Positions 15,868 to 24,853 of a stretch of 64,000 nucleotides of DNA are shown here, piece by piece. The DNA comes from CAZGOM01 sp964542875 (GTDB taxonomy: Bacteria; Planctomycetota; Phycisphaerae; Phycisphaerales; Phycisphaeraceae). The notes below the pieces were generated by a model. It worked only from the letters and a program-made list of their open reading frames with translations, ran no database searches and had not been told where the DNA came from. The position numbers were made by a program, and so were the translations under genes. The stretch lies in the NCBI GenBank assembly GCA_964542875.1, contig CAZIWA010000003.1:1-64000 (forward strand), in the 5' to 3' direction. Each line of letters opens with the position of its first letter. Position 1 is the stretch's first letter.

Positions 15868-18075
15868 TCAGCGGACGATGATCCAATTCAAGGTGCCCGG
15901 GGTTTCGGGTCCTTGCTCGAACTTCACGGTGAAGCCTTCGGGAGTGAGATTGACGATGGCGCGGGCGCTGAGGAAGTTGGTTTCCACGAATGCCGCGTAG
16001 AGGGCGTCGGGCTCGGGTTTGGGGAACTTCACTTGGATTTCAGTTACGCCTTTGGGGACGGGGACGTTTAAGCCCCGGAGGTTGCTGGATGAGGTGGCGG
16101 TGCCGGAGAGGCCGGTGAGGGCCATGAGGGGACCGGTGACCTGGACGCCGTTGCCTTCGAGCTTGATGGTGCCTTTTTGGGAATTGACGGCGATCTTGGC
16201 TTGCTTGCGTTCGTTGTCCGGGCCGTAATTAAAGACGATGGGGGATTCGCTGCTGCCCTGATTGATGACGATGGCGCCCTGGGGGTTTGCGCCGTTGAAG
16301 ACGATGCCCTGGTTGGCGGGGGTGTCAAAGTCCATCAGGGTTTGGAAGCCGCCTGCGCCGCGGACGGCCAGGACGGCGCTGCGGCCGATGGGGCTGGTGT
16401 TGATGATGTCAAAAACGGGGAAGCTGTAGGCGGCGGGGATGACTTCGTTGATGACGGCGCGGAAGGGGACGGGTTGGAACGGGTCTGCGCCGATGGCCTG
16501 TTCGACGATATCATTTTTTTCAAAGTCCGCCCGGGTGCGTGCGAAGGGCGAGGGGGAGAGCTTGATGTCCCGGTTGCCGGTGTTTGAAACCGCGTCGGCG
16601 ACATCGTAAGCGTTGACGCCGGGGGCGATGATGTAGCTGAGGGGTTTGTCGTGACCGTCCCAAGTGTAGTTGTCGTCCTTGTAGAGGGTGGGCGCGCCGG
16701 CGGGGCGGGCGCCGTTGAAGTGGCGGACGATCTTGATTTCCTTGATGGCGCCCTGGGCGAAGGGGTCGGCATTGGGGAGCTCGGTGACGGAAGCGATCTG
16801 ATACCAACGGCGGGTGCGGTTGGGGGCTTCCTTCTTTTCTTTCATGGGAACCCATTCGGAGGCTTCGTCGATGGCGAAGTACCAGCCGATGTGCTCCTTG
16901 GTGACGGGTGAGTCGGCCGAGAGCCGGATGAGCCCGCCGATGGTGAGGACTTCGGGGGTGGTTTCAGTGGCCGGAGTGAGAGTGGAAGGGTAGGATTTTT
17001 TCTCGAAGGTGGAACTGATGCCGGGGGTGCCGGGCTTGGTCCAGGCGGGGGGACGGACGATGCGGGCCTTGCCCTTGGTGAGCCATTTGATGGGGTTCAA
17101 GTTGATGATGGGGCGGCCGTTGCCCAGGGCAGCGCCTTTGCCGCTTATGACGAGGGAGCCGGTGGCGGGGTCCCAGGATTGAACGGTGCCGCGGGGGACT
17201 TCGATCATGGATTCGATGAAGGCGGCATAGACGACGCCGTTTTCGTCGCCGCCTGTGGAGTGGATATCGCCCATGTATTTGAAGCGGGCGTCGAGGAGGT
17301 AGTTATCGCCCTGAGAGTAGTTTTCGCGGTCGATGAGGATGTCGGTGGTGGAGCCTTCGGAGTGATTTTCGGTCCTGAGATGGAAGGCGTTGACGTGGTT
17401 TTTGTTGCTGACGTAGCCGCCTTTGCCAAGGTCGGCGTTGGTGTCGGTGACGAAGTACCAGTTACCTTTTTCCTTGTCGAAGCCGAGTGATTTGACGTAG
17501 AGGCGCTGGACTTCGCCCCATTCGTTGGCGTTGATGAAGAGGCCTGGGAAGAGGCCGCGGATGGTGGGGACGTAGACTTTGCGGTCGGTGCCGGCTTTGA
17601 CGTCGTCGAGGATGGCTTCGCGGTAGCTGTTGCCGCCTCGGAGGATGGAGTTTTCGATAGAGAGGACGGGGTAATAGGACCAGTGGGGGAGGCTTTGTCC
17701 GTCGAGAAGTTTGAGTTGGCGGTTGAGCGTGAAGCCGGAGACGGAGGGGACATCCAGCGAGCCGCCGGAGCGGAGATCGAAGACGGTGATGCTGGGGGAG
17801 AGGGCCGGGGGCTTGCCGTCGTTGGGGAGGGTGATGGATTGCTGGATGGAAGGGGGCTGGAAGGAGGGGCTGGCGTTTGCGGGGATGACGATGATGCCGC
17901 CGCCGGCTTCGTTGGCGGCCTGAAGTGCGGCTTTGTAGGCGGCGATGGTTTCGTTGCCGTCGATCTTGCCATAGGCTTCCAGGGGGAAGATGCCGGTGGG
18001 CTTATCGGCGGCCCGGGTGATGGCGGGGGCAGCAAGGGTGAGGCACAGGAGGGCGGCGGCGGCGAAGGTTTTCAT
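15868..18075 (-). CDS. Large secreted protein, pectate-lyase-like start (paralogue 1)
   Basis: A 735-residue secreted protein with signal TFAAAALLCLTLAAPAITRAA (cut near 22). Residues 30-65 (PLEAYGKIDGNETIAAYKAAL..GGGIIVIPA) resemble the opening of pectate-lyase-3/GH28-type beta-helix proteins. The rest is strand-rich. A tandem paralogue follows at 18138-20279: PTIRGLFP aligns with PTIQGLFP, ARFKYMGD with ASFKYQGD, and GRPIINLNP is identical in both. Late residues include ISSTFEKK and a final FEQGPETPGTLNWIIVR that matches the other copy's FDKPAPKDATLDWLLIK. It probably acts on, or binds, a polysaccharide outside the cytoplasm. I see no firm catalytic motif and do not assign an enzyme. Confidence 0.8.
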   Translation of the reverse strand: MKTFAAAALLCLTLAAPAITRAADKPTGIFPLEAYGKIDGNETIAAYKAALQAANEAGGGIIVIPANASPSFQPPSIQQSITLPNDGKPPALSPSITVFDLRSGGSLDVPSVSGFTLNRQLKLLDGQSLPHWSYYPVLSIENSILRGGNSYREAILDDVKAGTDRKVYVPTIRGLFPGLFINANEWGEVQRLYVKSLGFDKEKGNWYFVTDTNADLGKGGYVSNKNHVNAFHLRTENHSEGSTTDILIDRENYSQGDNYLLDARFKYMGDIHSTGGDENGVVYAAFIESMIEVPRGTVQSWDPATGSLVISGKGAALGNGRPIINLNPIKWLTKGKARIVRPPAWTKPGTPGISSTFEKKSYPSTLTPATETTPEVLTIGGLIRLSADSPVTKEHIGWYFAIDEASEWVPMKEKKEAPNRTRRWYQIASVTELPNADPFAQGAIKEIKIVRHFNGARPAGAPTLYKDDNYTWDGHDKPLSYIIAPGVNAYDVADAVSNTGNRDIKLSPSPFARTRADFEKNDIVEQAIGADPFQPVPFRAVINEVIPAAYSFPVFDIINTSPIGRSAVLAVRGAGGFQTLMDFDTPANQGIVFNGANPQGAIVINQGSSESPIVFNYGPDNERKQAKIAVNSQKGTIKLEGNGVQVTGPLMALTGLSGTATSSSNLRGLNVPVPKGVTEIQVKFPKPEPDALYAAFVETNFLSARAIVNLTPEGFTVKFEQGPETPGTLNWIIVR

Positions 18076-18080
18076 ATTAG

Positions 18081-18101
18081 GGTCTGGGGTCTGAGGTCTA
18101 G
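18081..18101. repeat. Three tandem 7-base repeats
   Basis: GGTCTGG, GGTCTGA and GGTCTAG run head to tail between the two secreted paralogues. Such short GGTCT-type runs recur in planctomycete intergenic DNA. No function is evident. Confidence 0.35.
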
Positions 18102-18137
18102 GGGCTGGTCAGAAGGGAGACAGAGGAAGGGGGGGAA

Positions 18138-20279
18138 TTATTTGATCAGGAGCCAGTCGAGGGTGGCGTCTTTGGGGGCGGGTTTGTCGAAGATGACGGT
18201 GACGCCTTGCGGGGTTTTGGTCTGGACGGCGTAATTGGTGATCCAGTTAGGCCGGAGAATGAGGGCGTATTCGTCAGAGGATTCGGGTTTGGCGAAGGTG
18301 ATTTGATGGGTGGTTTTGCCTTCGGGGATGGTTAAGGCCAGGCCGCGGAGATTGCCGGACTCGGAGTTGAGCCCGGTGACGCCGGCGATGGCCTGGTTGG
18401 AGAGGGTGACGCCTTTTTGTTCCCTCCCCCAGAATTGAAAGCGGCCGGATTCATCGATGCCGACGCCGGAGGCGGTGGGCTTTTTGTCTTCGCCGGGGAA
18501 GGTGAAAACGATGCCGTTGGCGAGGGGTGATTTGGCGTTTGCGGGGGCGGCTTTCATGACGAGTGCGCCTTCGGGGATGGGGTATTGGAAGCGAATGCCG
18601 ATGGGGCCGCCGGTCTGGAATTGGAAGATGGCGTTGTAGTTGGCGCCGCCGTGGACGTGCATGACGCGGCCACGTGGGATGGGGCCGTTGTTTTGGACGT
18701 CCAGGAGAGCGTTGGGGCCGATGCCGGGGACGGATTCAAAGAGCCAGGAGCGGAAGATGGCGGGGTGCCAGGGGTCCGGGCCGATGGCCTGGGTGATGGC
18801 GTCGCCGGGGGCGAAGTCCGAGGCGGAGCCGGTGAAGGAGCGGGGGACGATTTTCAGCAGCCGCTTGGGGTTCACCAGGTTCTTTTCAGGGCGTTGAACG
18901 GCGTCGGAAGCGTCGTAGACGTTGGCGCCGGGGGCGATGATGATGTTGACTTCCTTGGCGACTTCCTTGCTGGACCAGAGGTTGGTGTAGAGGTCGCCGA
19001 GGCCGCGGCCGGCGTGAGCGCCCCACCAGTAGCGCAGGATGCCGATGGAGCCCAGGCCGTCCTTGCGCTTATTGACGTAGGAGATGGGCCACCAGCGGCG
19101 GGCCTGGGTGCCGGGGACGCGTTCGGCGGGCTCATCAATGGTGAGGAACCAGCCGGTCATTTCGCTGGTGATGGCGGCATTGTCAAGGATTTCGACCGAG
19201 CCCCAGTTGGGGTAGATGTTGGCCTTGGCCTTGACTTGCTTGGCGGGGTTGAGGTTGATGATGGGGCGGCCGGAGCCGAGGGTGTCGGTGGCGAAAGCGC
19301 CGGCTTTATAGACGAGTGCGCCGGATGTGGGGTCGAAGGATTCCACCTGGCCTTCAAAGGGGTGGGTGAGCTGCTGGGTCTGGGCATTAAAAAGGACGGT
19401 GCCTTTGTCGGGGGCGGAGGGGATGTTGTCGCCCTGGTATTTGAAGGAGGCTTTGACGAGGTTTCGTGAGGAGTTGGCGTAGGTGTGCTGCCAGACGAGC
19501 ATGTCGAAGGTCTGGTTTTCGTTGTTGGAGAAGGTTTGAAGGTTAAAGGTGCCGGTGCGGGAGATGGATTGAAGGAGGTCGCCTTTGGCGAGGGGTTTGG
19601 AGAGGTCACCGGTGGCGGTCCAGGTTTGGGTGGTTTTGTCGAAGTTGAGGGATTTGACCTTAAAGGAGCCGGGGGCGCCCGTGGGGCCGTAGGAGAGGGT
19701 GAGGTCGGGGAAGAGGCCTTGGATGGTGGGAAGGGTGATGGTCTGGCCGGCCCCGGCGGGGGCCTGGGAGAGGGATTGCTGGGCGTAGCTGGAGGTGCCG
19801 CGGAGGATGTCATGGTTGAGAGAGGCGATGGTGCCCTTGCCGGCGGGAAAGACCTGGCCGTAGGGGAGGCGGATTTTTCGGGAGAGAGAGAGGCCGGAGG
19901 TCTGGGCGGGATAGAAGGTGTCGGGGGTGCGCAGGTCGTAGACGCTGATGCCGGGGTGGGTGCCCCACTTGGCGGCGGGGGCCGGGGGATCCGGCACGCG
20001 GAGCATGGGTTGGGGCTCCGTGTAGGCGTGCCACTCCTGAGAGGTGGCTTTGGGGATGATGAGGACACCGCCGCCGGCTGCACTGATGATGCCGTCGGCT
20101 TTGTCGAAAGCTTCCTGGGCGGATTTGGGGTTATCGATGGGGCCGAATTGGTCGAGCTGATAGACTCCCGTGCCGTTTGCGGGGGCGTTGATGACGGGTG
20201 TCTGAGCCATGGCAAGGGAGGAGAATCCAAGTGCGAGAAAGAGGGCTGAGATTCTCAGAGCTCTTGATGGTGAGGTCAT
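18138..20279 (-). CDS. Large secreted protein, pectate-lyase-like start (paralogue 2)
   Basis: A 713-residue secreted protein. ATG 20279 is chosen because the signal RALRISALFLALGFSSLAMAQ follows it; the frame is open to 20345. The N-terminal part (YQLDQFGPIDNPKSAQEAFD..GGGVLIIPKA) parallels paralogue 1, as do SISVYDLR-like, PTIQGLFP, KVKSLNFDK, FKYQGD and GRPIINLNP segments. Identity seems modest outside these blocks, so the duplication is old. It is transcribed first, with 62 bases to paralogue 1, so one transcript is likely. An inverted repeat lies 100 bases upstream. Likely an extracellular or periplasmic glycan-active or glycan-binding protein; activity not shown. Confidence 0.8.
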   Translation of the reverse strand: MTSPSRALRISALFLALGFSSLAMAQTPVINAPANGTGVYQLDQFGPIDNPKSAQEAFDKADGIISAAGGGVLIIPKATSQEWHAYTEPQPMLRVPDPPAPAAKWGTHPGISVYDLRTPDTFYPAQTSGLSLSRKIRLPYGQVFPAGKGTIASLNHDILRGTSSYAQQSLSQAPAGAGQTITLPTIQGLFPDLTLSYGPTGAPGSFKVKSLNFDKTTQTWTATGDLSKPLAKGDLLQSISRTGTFNLQTFSNNENQTFDMLVWQHTYANSSRNLVKASFKYQGDNIPSAPDKGTVLFNAQTQQLTHPFEGQVESFDPTSGALVYKAGAFATDTLGSGRPIINLNPAKQVKAKANIYPNWGSVEILDNAAITSEMTGWFLTIDEPAERVPGTQARRWWPISYVNKRKDGLGSIGILRYWWGAHAGRGLGDLYTNLWSSKEVAKEVNIIIAPGANVYDASDAVQRPEKNLVNPKRLLKIVPRSFTGSASDFAPGDAITQAIGPDPWHPAIFRSWLFESVPGIGPNALLDVQNNGPIPRGRVMHVHGGANYNAIFQFQTGGPIGIRFQYPIPEGALVMKAAPANAKSPLANGIVFTFPGEDKKPTASGVGIDESGRFQFWGREQKGVTLSNQAIAGVTGLNSESGNLRGLALTIPEGKTTHQITFAKPESSDEYALILRPNWITNYAVQTKTPQGVTVIFDKPAPKDATLDWLLIK

Positions 20280-20773
20280 GCGGATGCTTTCGGGAGATAA
20301 AGTCTGACGGGCGGCATGGAGGTGTCGCCAAGCCAGTTGACGCACGGGTGGCTGGCGCGGTTCCGTGAAATATCATGACAAATAATCATGGCTGATGTCC
20401 AGCGAGATTATTTGAAGGAGGAGGTGAAGGTGTGAAGCAACCTTGGTTGAAAATGAATTTCGAGAATAAGTTCAAGGGTTGTGCATAAGAAGGAGGTGGT
20501 GACGCGTTAGTGGTGGTTATTCAGGTTGAAGTGCGAGGATTTAGGGGTTTAAGGGGGGATGCGTGGGCAGGCATCGGAGGTGTGGTGACAAGGGCGGGGG
20601 CGCCTGGGTATTTTGGTCGAGCTTGGGGCGGGCTTGACCTGAGGGAGCAAAGGCTGGATAAAGGGAACTTTGAGCCGTCTGAAGCATCTAAATAAAACGT
20701 TATGACATAATATTGCCGGGCCCGGCGCAGTTGGTTGGGTTCTGAGGCATGAAAGGCAATTTCTAAGCGCCGG
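20280..20773. other. 494-base divergent intergenic region with a 9-bp inverted repeat
   Basis: This separates the secreted paralogues (minus) from the giant TPR/Exb locus (plus) and must hold both promoters. Bases 20379-20387 (caaataatc) and 20406-20414 (gattatttg) are perfect inverted repeats with an 18-base spacer, placed to be an operator for the minus genes. Near 20690-20712 an AT-rich stretch with aaaacgttatgacataat is the best promoter area for the plus genes, though no clean -35/-10 pair is seen. A weak GTG ORF at 20510-20695 is not called. Confidence 0.5.
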
Positions 20774-22525
20774 ATGGACTTGATGATCGGTCAACAAAAG
20801 TGGATGGCACGGGCTGGGTGGTCTCTCTTGATTGCAGGGACGCTTGTGCTGTTTGGTGAACGCTCGGCGATGGGCCAGGAAGTGGCCTACCCCAATGAGG
20901 CCTTCGCCAAGCTGGACGTGTTTGAGGGGAACAACCTTTCCAAGGCCGATAAAGCTTTCAATGCCAAGCAGTACCGGCAATCGCTGGCGGAATACGATGC
21001 GTTTTTGCTGGAGTATCCGCAATCGGCGGCGGTGCCTTACGCGGTTTACCGCAAGGGCCGGTCGCTGCAACTGGACGGCAAGCGGTTTGAGGCCATCAAG
21101 CTGTACAACCAGGTGCTGGACTTTTTTCCCAACGAAGTGACATTCGCCTCGGCATCGCTGTTTCAGATCGGCAAGTCCCACTGGGATAACGGGGACCAGG
21201 AGAAGGCGAGCAAGTTCTGGATCCGGCTGGCGGACGACAAGCAGTATTCAAAGCAGCCGATCGCGGCGGCGGCGATCAACGACCTGGCCGGGTACCTGAT
21301 GACGCTCAAGAACGAGCAGACCCGGGCGGCGACGTACCTGGAGCAGGTGGCGGTGGACTTTCGGACGCAGAACCCGCAGGTGGCGAGGTCCGCCATTGCG
21401 AGCCTGATCCGGTATTACGTGCGCACCAAGCCGGACGAGCCCAAGCTGCGGGCGATTTACGCCAAGACGCGGACGTTTGACCATAACCCGGTGAGCCAGG
21501 TGCCCAAAGAACTGGGCACGGACAAGACGTACTTCAAGCGGTTGACTGCGTATGTGAAGGAAAACGGCACATTCACCAAAGAAGAGGCCAAGGACGCGGA
21601 GGCGTACTACCGGTACTGGGCGGGAGTGCTGGACGGGAAGTTCGCCGATGACGACGACTATCAGGTGGATCTGGCCGGGTTCAAGCTTGGGTATGAGAAG
21701 GACCAGGCGAAATGGGTGGAGCGGCTGGACAAGCAGTTTGCCGCGTATCAAAAACCGGGAGACTACACCCGTGTGGTGAAGTGGATCGGGCTGTACGCCG
21801 GGGACAAGAAAAAGACCGGGGAGTATCTTGCGAAGGTGCAGTTTGACCAGATGAAGCCGGGAGACATCCTGTCGCTGTATGTGATTCTGGCGGATGCGAC
21901 CAAGGACAATGAGCTGGCCCGGTCGGTGTTTGCGAAGATTCCGCTGGCGAAGTTCACCGACCAGGAGAAGACGGAAAAGATTTTCCCTGAAGTGACGCGC
22001 CGGGATGAGAAGCTGGTGGAGGACCTGGCGGCGAGCTACCAGAACAAAGAACTGGGGCGGCATCGGCTGCTGATCTATTACCAGAGCACCGAGGTGTGGC
22101 CCAAGGCGCTGGCACTGGCCGAAGAGCTGACCAAGAGCCCGGACTTTTCGCAGGATGCGTACTTCCGGAAAGGGACGATCCTGCAGAGGACGGGGAAATA
22201 TCAGGACGCGATCACGGCGTACAAGCAGACGGACAATGCGCCGACGAATTTGTTCCGGATCGCGGAGTGCCTGACGGCATTGAAGAAGACGGAAGAGGCC
22301 GTGGCGCAACTGCGCGAGGTGGAGAACTTCTTTAAGAAGCAGGCGCCGCAGGCGGCGCTGGAAATTGCCCGGGTTTATAAGCGTGCGGGAAACAAGGACA
22401 GGCAGATCGCGTCGCTGCGCGGCGTGTTGGCAAAATACCCCGCCTCGGCTGAATCAAGCGAGGCACATTTGGAGTTGGAAGCCATGGGAATCAAAAAACT
22501 TGGGGGCGCTGAAGATGCGAAATAA
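20774..22525 (+). CDS. Secreted TPR protein (first gene of the giant envelope locus)
   Basis: A 583-residue protein with signal WMARAGWSLLIAGTLVLFGERSAMGQE (cut near 35), then TPR-type helical pairs: KADKAFNAKQYRQSLAEYDAFLLEYP (55-80), AVYRKGRSLQLDGKRFEAIKLYNQVLDFFP, LFQIGKSHWDNGDQEKASKFW, and at the end AYFRKGTILQRTGKYQDAITAYKQ and IARVYKRAGNKDRQIASLRGVLAKYP. The pattern is like YbgF/CpoB- or BamD-type periplasmic TPRs, which act as scaffolds. Its stop overlaps the next start by 11 bases, so the two are coupled. A second ATG at 20783 is possible. The partner is probably the giant protein encoded downstream. Confidence 0.85.
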   Translation: MDLMIGQQKWMARAGWSLLIAGTLVLFGERSAMGQEVAYPNEAFAKLDVFEGNNLSKADKAFNAKQYRQSLAEYDAFLLEYPQSAAVPYAVYRKGRSLQLDGKRFEAIKLYNQVLDFFPNEVTFASASLFQIGKSHWDNGDQEKASKFWIRLADDKQYSKQPIAAAAINDLAGYLMTLKNEQTRAATYLEQVAVDFRTQNPQVARSAIASLIRYYVRTKPDEPKLRAIYAKTRTFDHNPVSQVPKELGTDKTYFKRLTAYVKENGTFTKEEAKDAEAYYRYWAGVLDGKFADDDDYQVDLAGFKLGYEKDQAKWVERLDKQFAAYQKPGDYTRVVKWIGLYAGDKKKTGEYLAKVQFDQMKPGDILSLYVILADATKDNELARSVFAKIPLAKFTDQEKTEKIFPEVTRRDEKLVEDLAASYQNKELGRHRLLIYYQSTEVWPKALALAEELTKSPDFSQDAYFRKGTILQRTGKYQDAITAYKQTDNAPTNLFRIAECLTALKKTEEAVAQLREVENFFKKQAPQAALEIARVYKRAGNKDRQIASLRGVLAKYPASAESSEAHLELEAMGIKKLGGAEDAK

Positions 22526-24788
22526 GACCACTGCGACTCGGATGATGGTGCTTGCGCTGGCGTGTTGCACGCTGGCGGGCGCGGGGACGCGGGCGATGGC
22601 CCAGGCGCCTGCGCTGAACCCGGCTGCGGCCGCTGCTGCTGCGGCGACGGCGCAGGCCAACGACATGGCGGCGACGCAGATGCTCGAAGGCGGGCTGGAG
22701 CTTTTGAACGGCGGCGAAACCGAGCGCGGGATCAAGAAGATCGAGACGGTGTATGAGCAGTTCCCGGCGAGCATGGTGCGCTACCGGGCGTACCTGGCGC
22801 TTGGCAAGCATTACCTGGCCGCCAAGGACCAAGCCAAGGCGATCGGCTACCTGCGCAATGCGCGGACAATGGAAGGGCCGGACCGGACGGTGCCCGACAA
22901 CCTCAAGGACGTGTACCTGGAGAGCTTCTACCTGATGGGGGTGTCGAACTTCGAGAAGCGCGAGTACGCCGCGGCGTTCCCGCTTTTGAGGCGAATCACG
23001 GAAGACTTCCCGGACACGGTGTGGGCAAACCAGTCTTACTACTACATCGGGATGTGCCACTTCGCGCAGGCCAACTGGGCCAAGGCGATCGAGGCGCTTT
23101 CGATGGTGGGGACGTTCGTAGCGCCTGACAGCCCGGCTGTGGAAGTGGTGGAATCTGGCCGGCGGTTTTACGTGAAGGTGACCGACGGCGATCTGCCGGT
23201 GCTGGTGCGCCTGGGTAAAGAAGTTCAGGTTTCCGTGCAGACCAAATCCGGCGATAAGGAAACGATTACCTGCGTGCCGCTGCCGGGCAGCACGGATACG
23301 TTTATCGGATCAATCCCCACGGACATGGGTGTGGCCAAGGCCAATGACGGCACGCTGCAGGTGATCGGCGGCGACAGCATCACCACGACCTATGTGGACG
23401 CCAACACGCAGGACGGCAAAAAAGACGTCGCCAAGACATCGACGACGCGTGTGGTATCGACGGGATCAATGATGTTCACGCTGGGCGACATGGAGACGGC
23501 GACGTCTTCGGCGTTTGCCGGGCAGCCGGTGTTCCTGGTGCTGCAAGACGCGGACCTGGATGTTTCGGCCGGTGCGGACACGGTGAAGGTGAAGTTGATT
23601 TCCCGGGCCAAGGCAAGCAACGACGACGCCGCGGTCAAGGCCGTGGAAGGCGACAAGCCCGCCGGCGACGCGGAACAATATGTGACCCATGACGAAGTGC
23701 TGCTGACGTTGACGGAGCAGGGCGCCAGCCCGGTGCGCTCCGGGCGATTCACCGGGAAGGTGGATGTGGCGATCGTGCGAGACGACAAGCCGGCGGAAAA
23801 GACCGACGGCGTGCTGCACGCGCAGCTTGGCGATGAAATCGTGGCGGTCTACAACGACGAAGTGCATGCGCTGGGCAATACGCCACGGCAGGTGGAAGCC
23901 AAGGCGCTGTTGATCAGCGAGATTGAAAACCGTCCTCGGGCGACGCAGTACATCGTGGATGACCCGGTGGTGTCGGCGAAGAAGAATCTGGTTGAGGCTT
24001 CGGCGTTTTTGGAGCTTGCGGGCATCTTCAAGAGCCTGGGGTTGATCAAGAACGCAGGAGCCAAGGCCGATGAAGGCCTGCGGCGCGTGGACCCGATCAT
24101 CAAGAGCAGCACGAAGCTTCCGCCTTCGCTGGTGGAACAGGCGTTTAAGACCAAGTGGGAACTGCAGCTTGCCAAGGACGACTTGACGGCGGCGGTGTCC
24201 ACTTGCGAGACGTTTAACCGGTTGTTCCCGGAATCGGCGTTTGTGGACCAGGCGCTGATGGGCATCGCCCAGGTGCGCATTGAAGACAAGAAGTATCCCG
24301 AGGCGATTTCGGTGTACCAGCGGGTGCTGGCGCTGCCTCACTCGCTGAGCAAGGCCGAAGCGGCATTTAAGATCGCCCAGGCGTCGGAAGAAGAAGTGAA
24401 GTCCAAGTCCAAGGGTGGAGCGCGGGAAGCCGGCAAGGGCCCCAACCCGATGGACAAGGTGATCAGCCAGTACAAGGTGGTGGCGGACCGGTATCGCGAC
24501 AGCGAATACGCCGGGCCAGCGCTGGCGAAGATGGTCGACTACTACTACGACGTGAAAGACTTCAACCAGGCGAGCGACCTGCTGGCGCAGATTTTCCAGG
24601 ATTACCCGGACGGGGCGTTCCTGGATGCGATGCTGCTGAAGTGGGCAATGGTTGCCTATGCGCAGGGCGACTACAAGAAGGCCCTGGAGAAGTGCCAACA
24701 ATTGATTTTCGATTATCCCGACAGCCCGCACGCCAAACGGGCCAAGGAAGTGATGCCGAAGATCGAAGCGGTGATGAACAGGAAGTAA
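22515..24788 (+). CDS. Secreted TPR protein with an inserted beta-domain pair
   Basis: A 757-residue protein starting at ATG 22515, inside the end of the previous gene; the frame is open upstream, but the signal peptide (MMVLALACCTLAGAGTRAMAQ) fixes the start. Residues about 50-210 are TPR-like (GLELLNGGETERGIKKIETVYEQFP; AYLALGKHYLAAKDQAKAIGYL). Residues about 210-480 are strand-rich and hold two copies of a module ending in (S/D)xxFxGxI/V: DTFIGSIPTDMG near 261 and SGRFTGKVDV near 410. Residues 520-757 return to TPRs and end in YKKALEKCQQLIFDYPDS. The same beta module occurs in the 2734-residue protein next door, so the two probably work together in the periplasm. Confidence 0.85.
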   Translation: MRNKTTATRMMVLALACCTLAGAGTRAMAQAPALNPAAAAAAAATAQANDMAATQMLEGGLELLNGGETERGIKKIETVYEQFPASMVRYRAYLALGKHYLAAKDQAKAIGYLRNARTMEGPDRTVPDNLKDVYLESFYLMGVSNFEKREYAAAFPLLRRITEDFPDTVWANQSYYYIGMCHFAQANWAKAIEALSMVGTFVAPDSPAVEVVESGRRFYVKVTDGDLPVLVRLGKEVQVSVQTKSGDKETITCVPLPGSTDTFIGSIPTDMGVAKANDGTLQVIGGDSITTTYVDANTQDGKKDVAKTSTTRVVSTGSMMFTLGDMETATSSAFAGQPVFLVLQDADLDVSAGADTVKVKLISRAKASNDDAAVKAVEGDKPAGDAEQYVTHDEVLLTLTEQGASPVRSGRFTGKVDVAIVRDDKPAEKTDGVLHAQLGDEIVAVYNDEVHALGNTPRQVEAKALLISEIENRPRATQYIVDDPVVSAKKNLVEASAFLELAGIFKSLGLIKNAGAKADEGLRRVDPIIKSSTKLPPSLVEQAFKTKWELQLAKDDLTAAVSTCETFNRLFPESAFVDQALMGIAQVRIEDKKYPEAISVYQRVLALPHSLSKAEAAFKIAQASEEEVKSKSKGGAREAGKGPNPMDKVISQYKVVADRYRDSEYAGPALAKMVDYYYDVKDFNQASDLLAQIFQDYPDGAFLDAMLLKWAMVAYAQGDYKKALEKCQQLIFDYPDSPHAKRAKEVMPKIEAVMNRK

Positions 24789-24853
24789 TGCGTTTGCCGG
24801 TTGTCTGCGGGTTGACGGGTTTAAAGTCCAAACAGCTCTTTTGAGGCGTGAAC

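Noticed and set aside
20510..20695. Small GTG ORF in the divergent region before the TPR locus
   Set aside because: A Shine-Dalgarno-like AAGGAGG lies upstream but too far from the GTG, and the peptide is Gly/Arg-rich without motifs.
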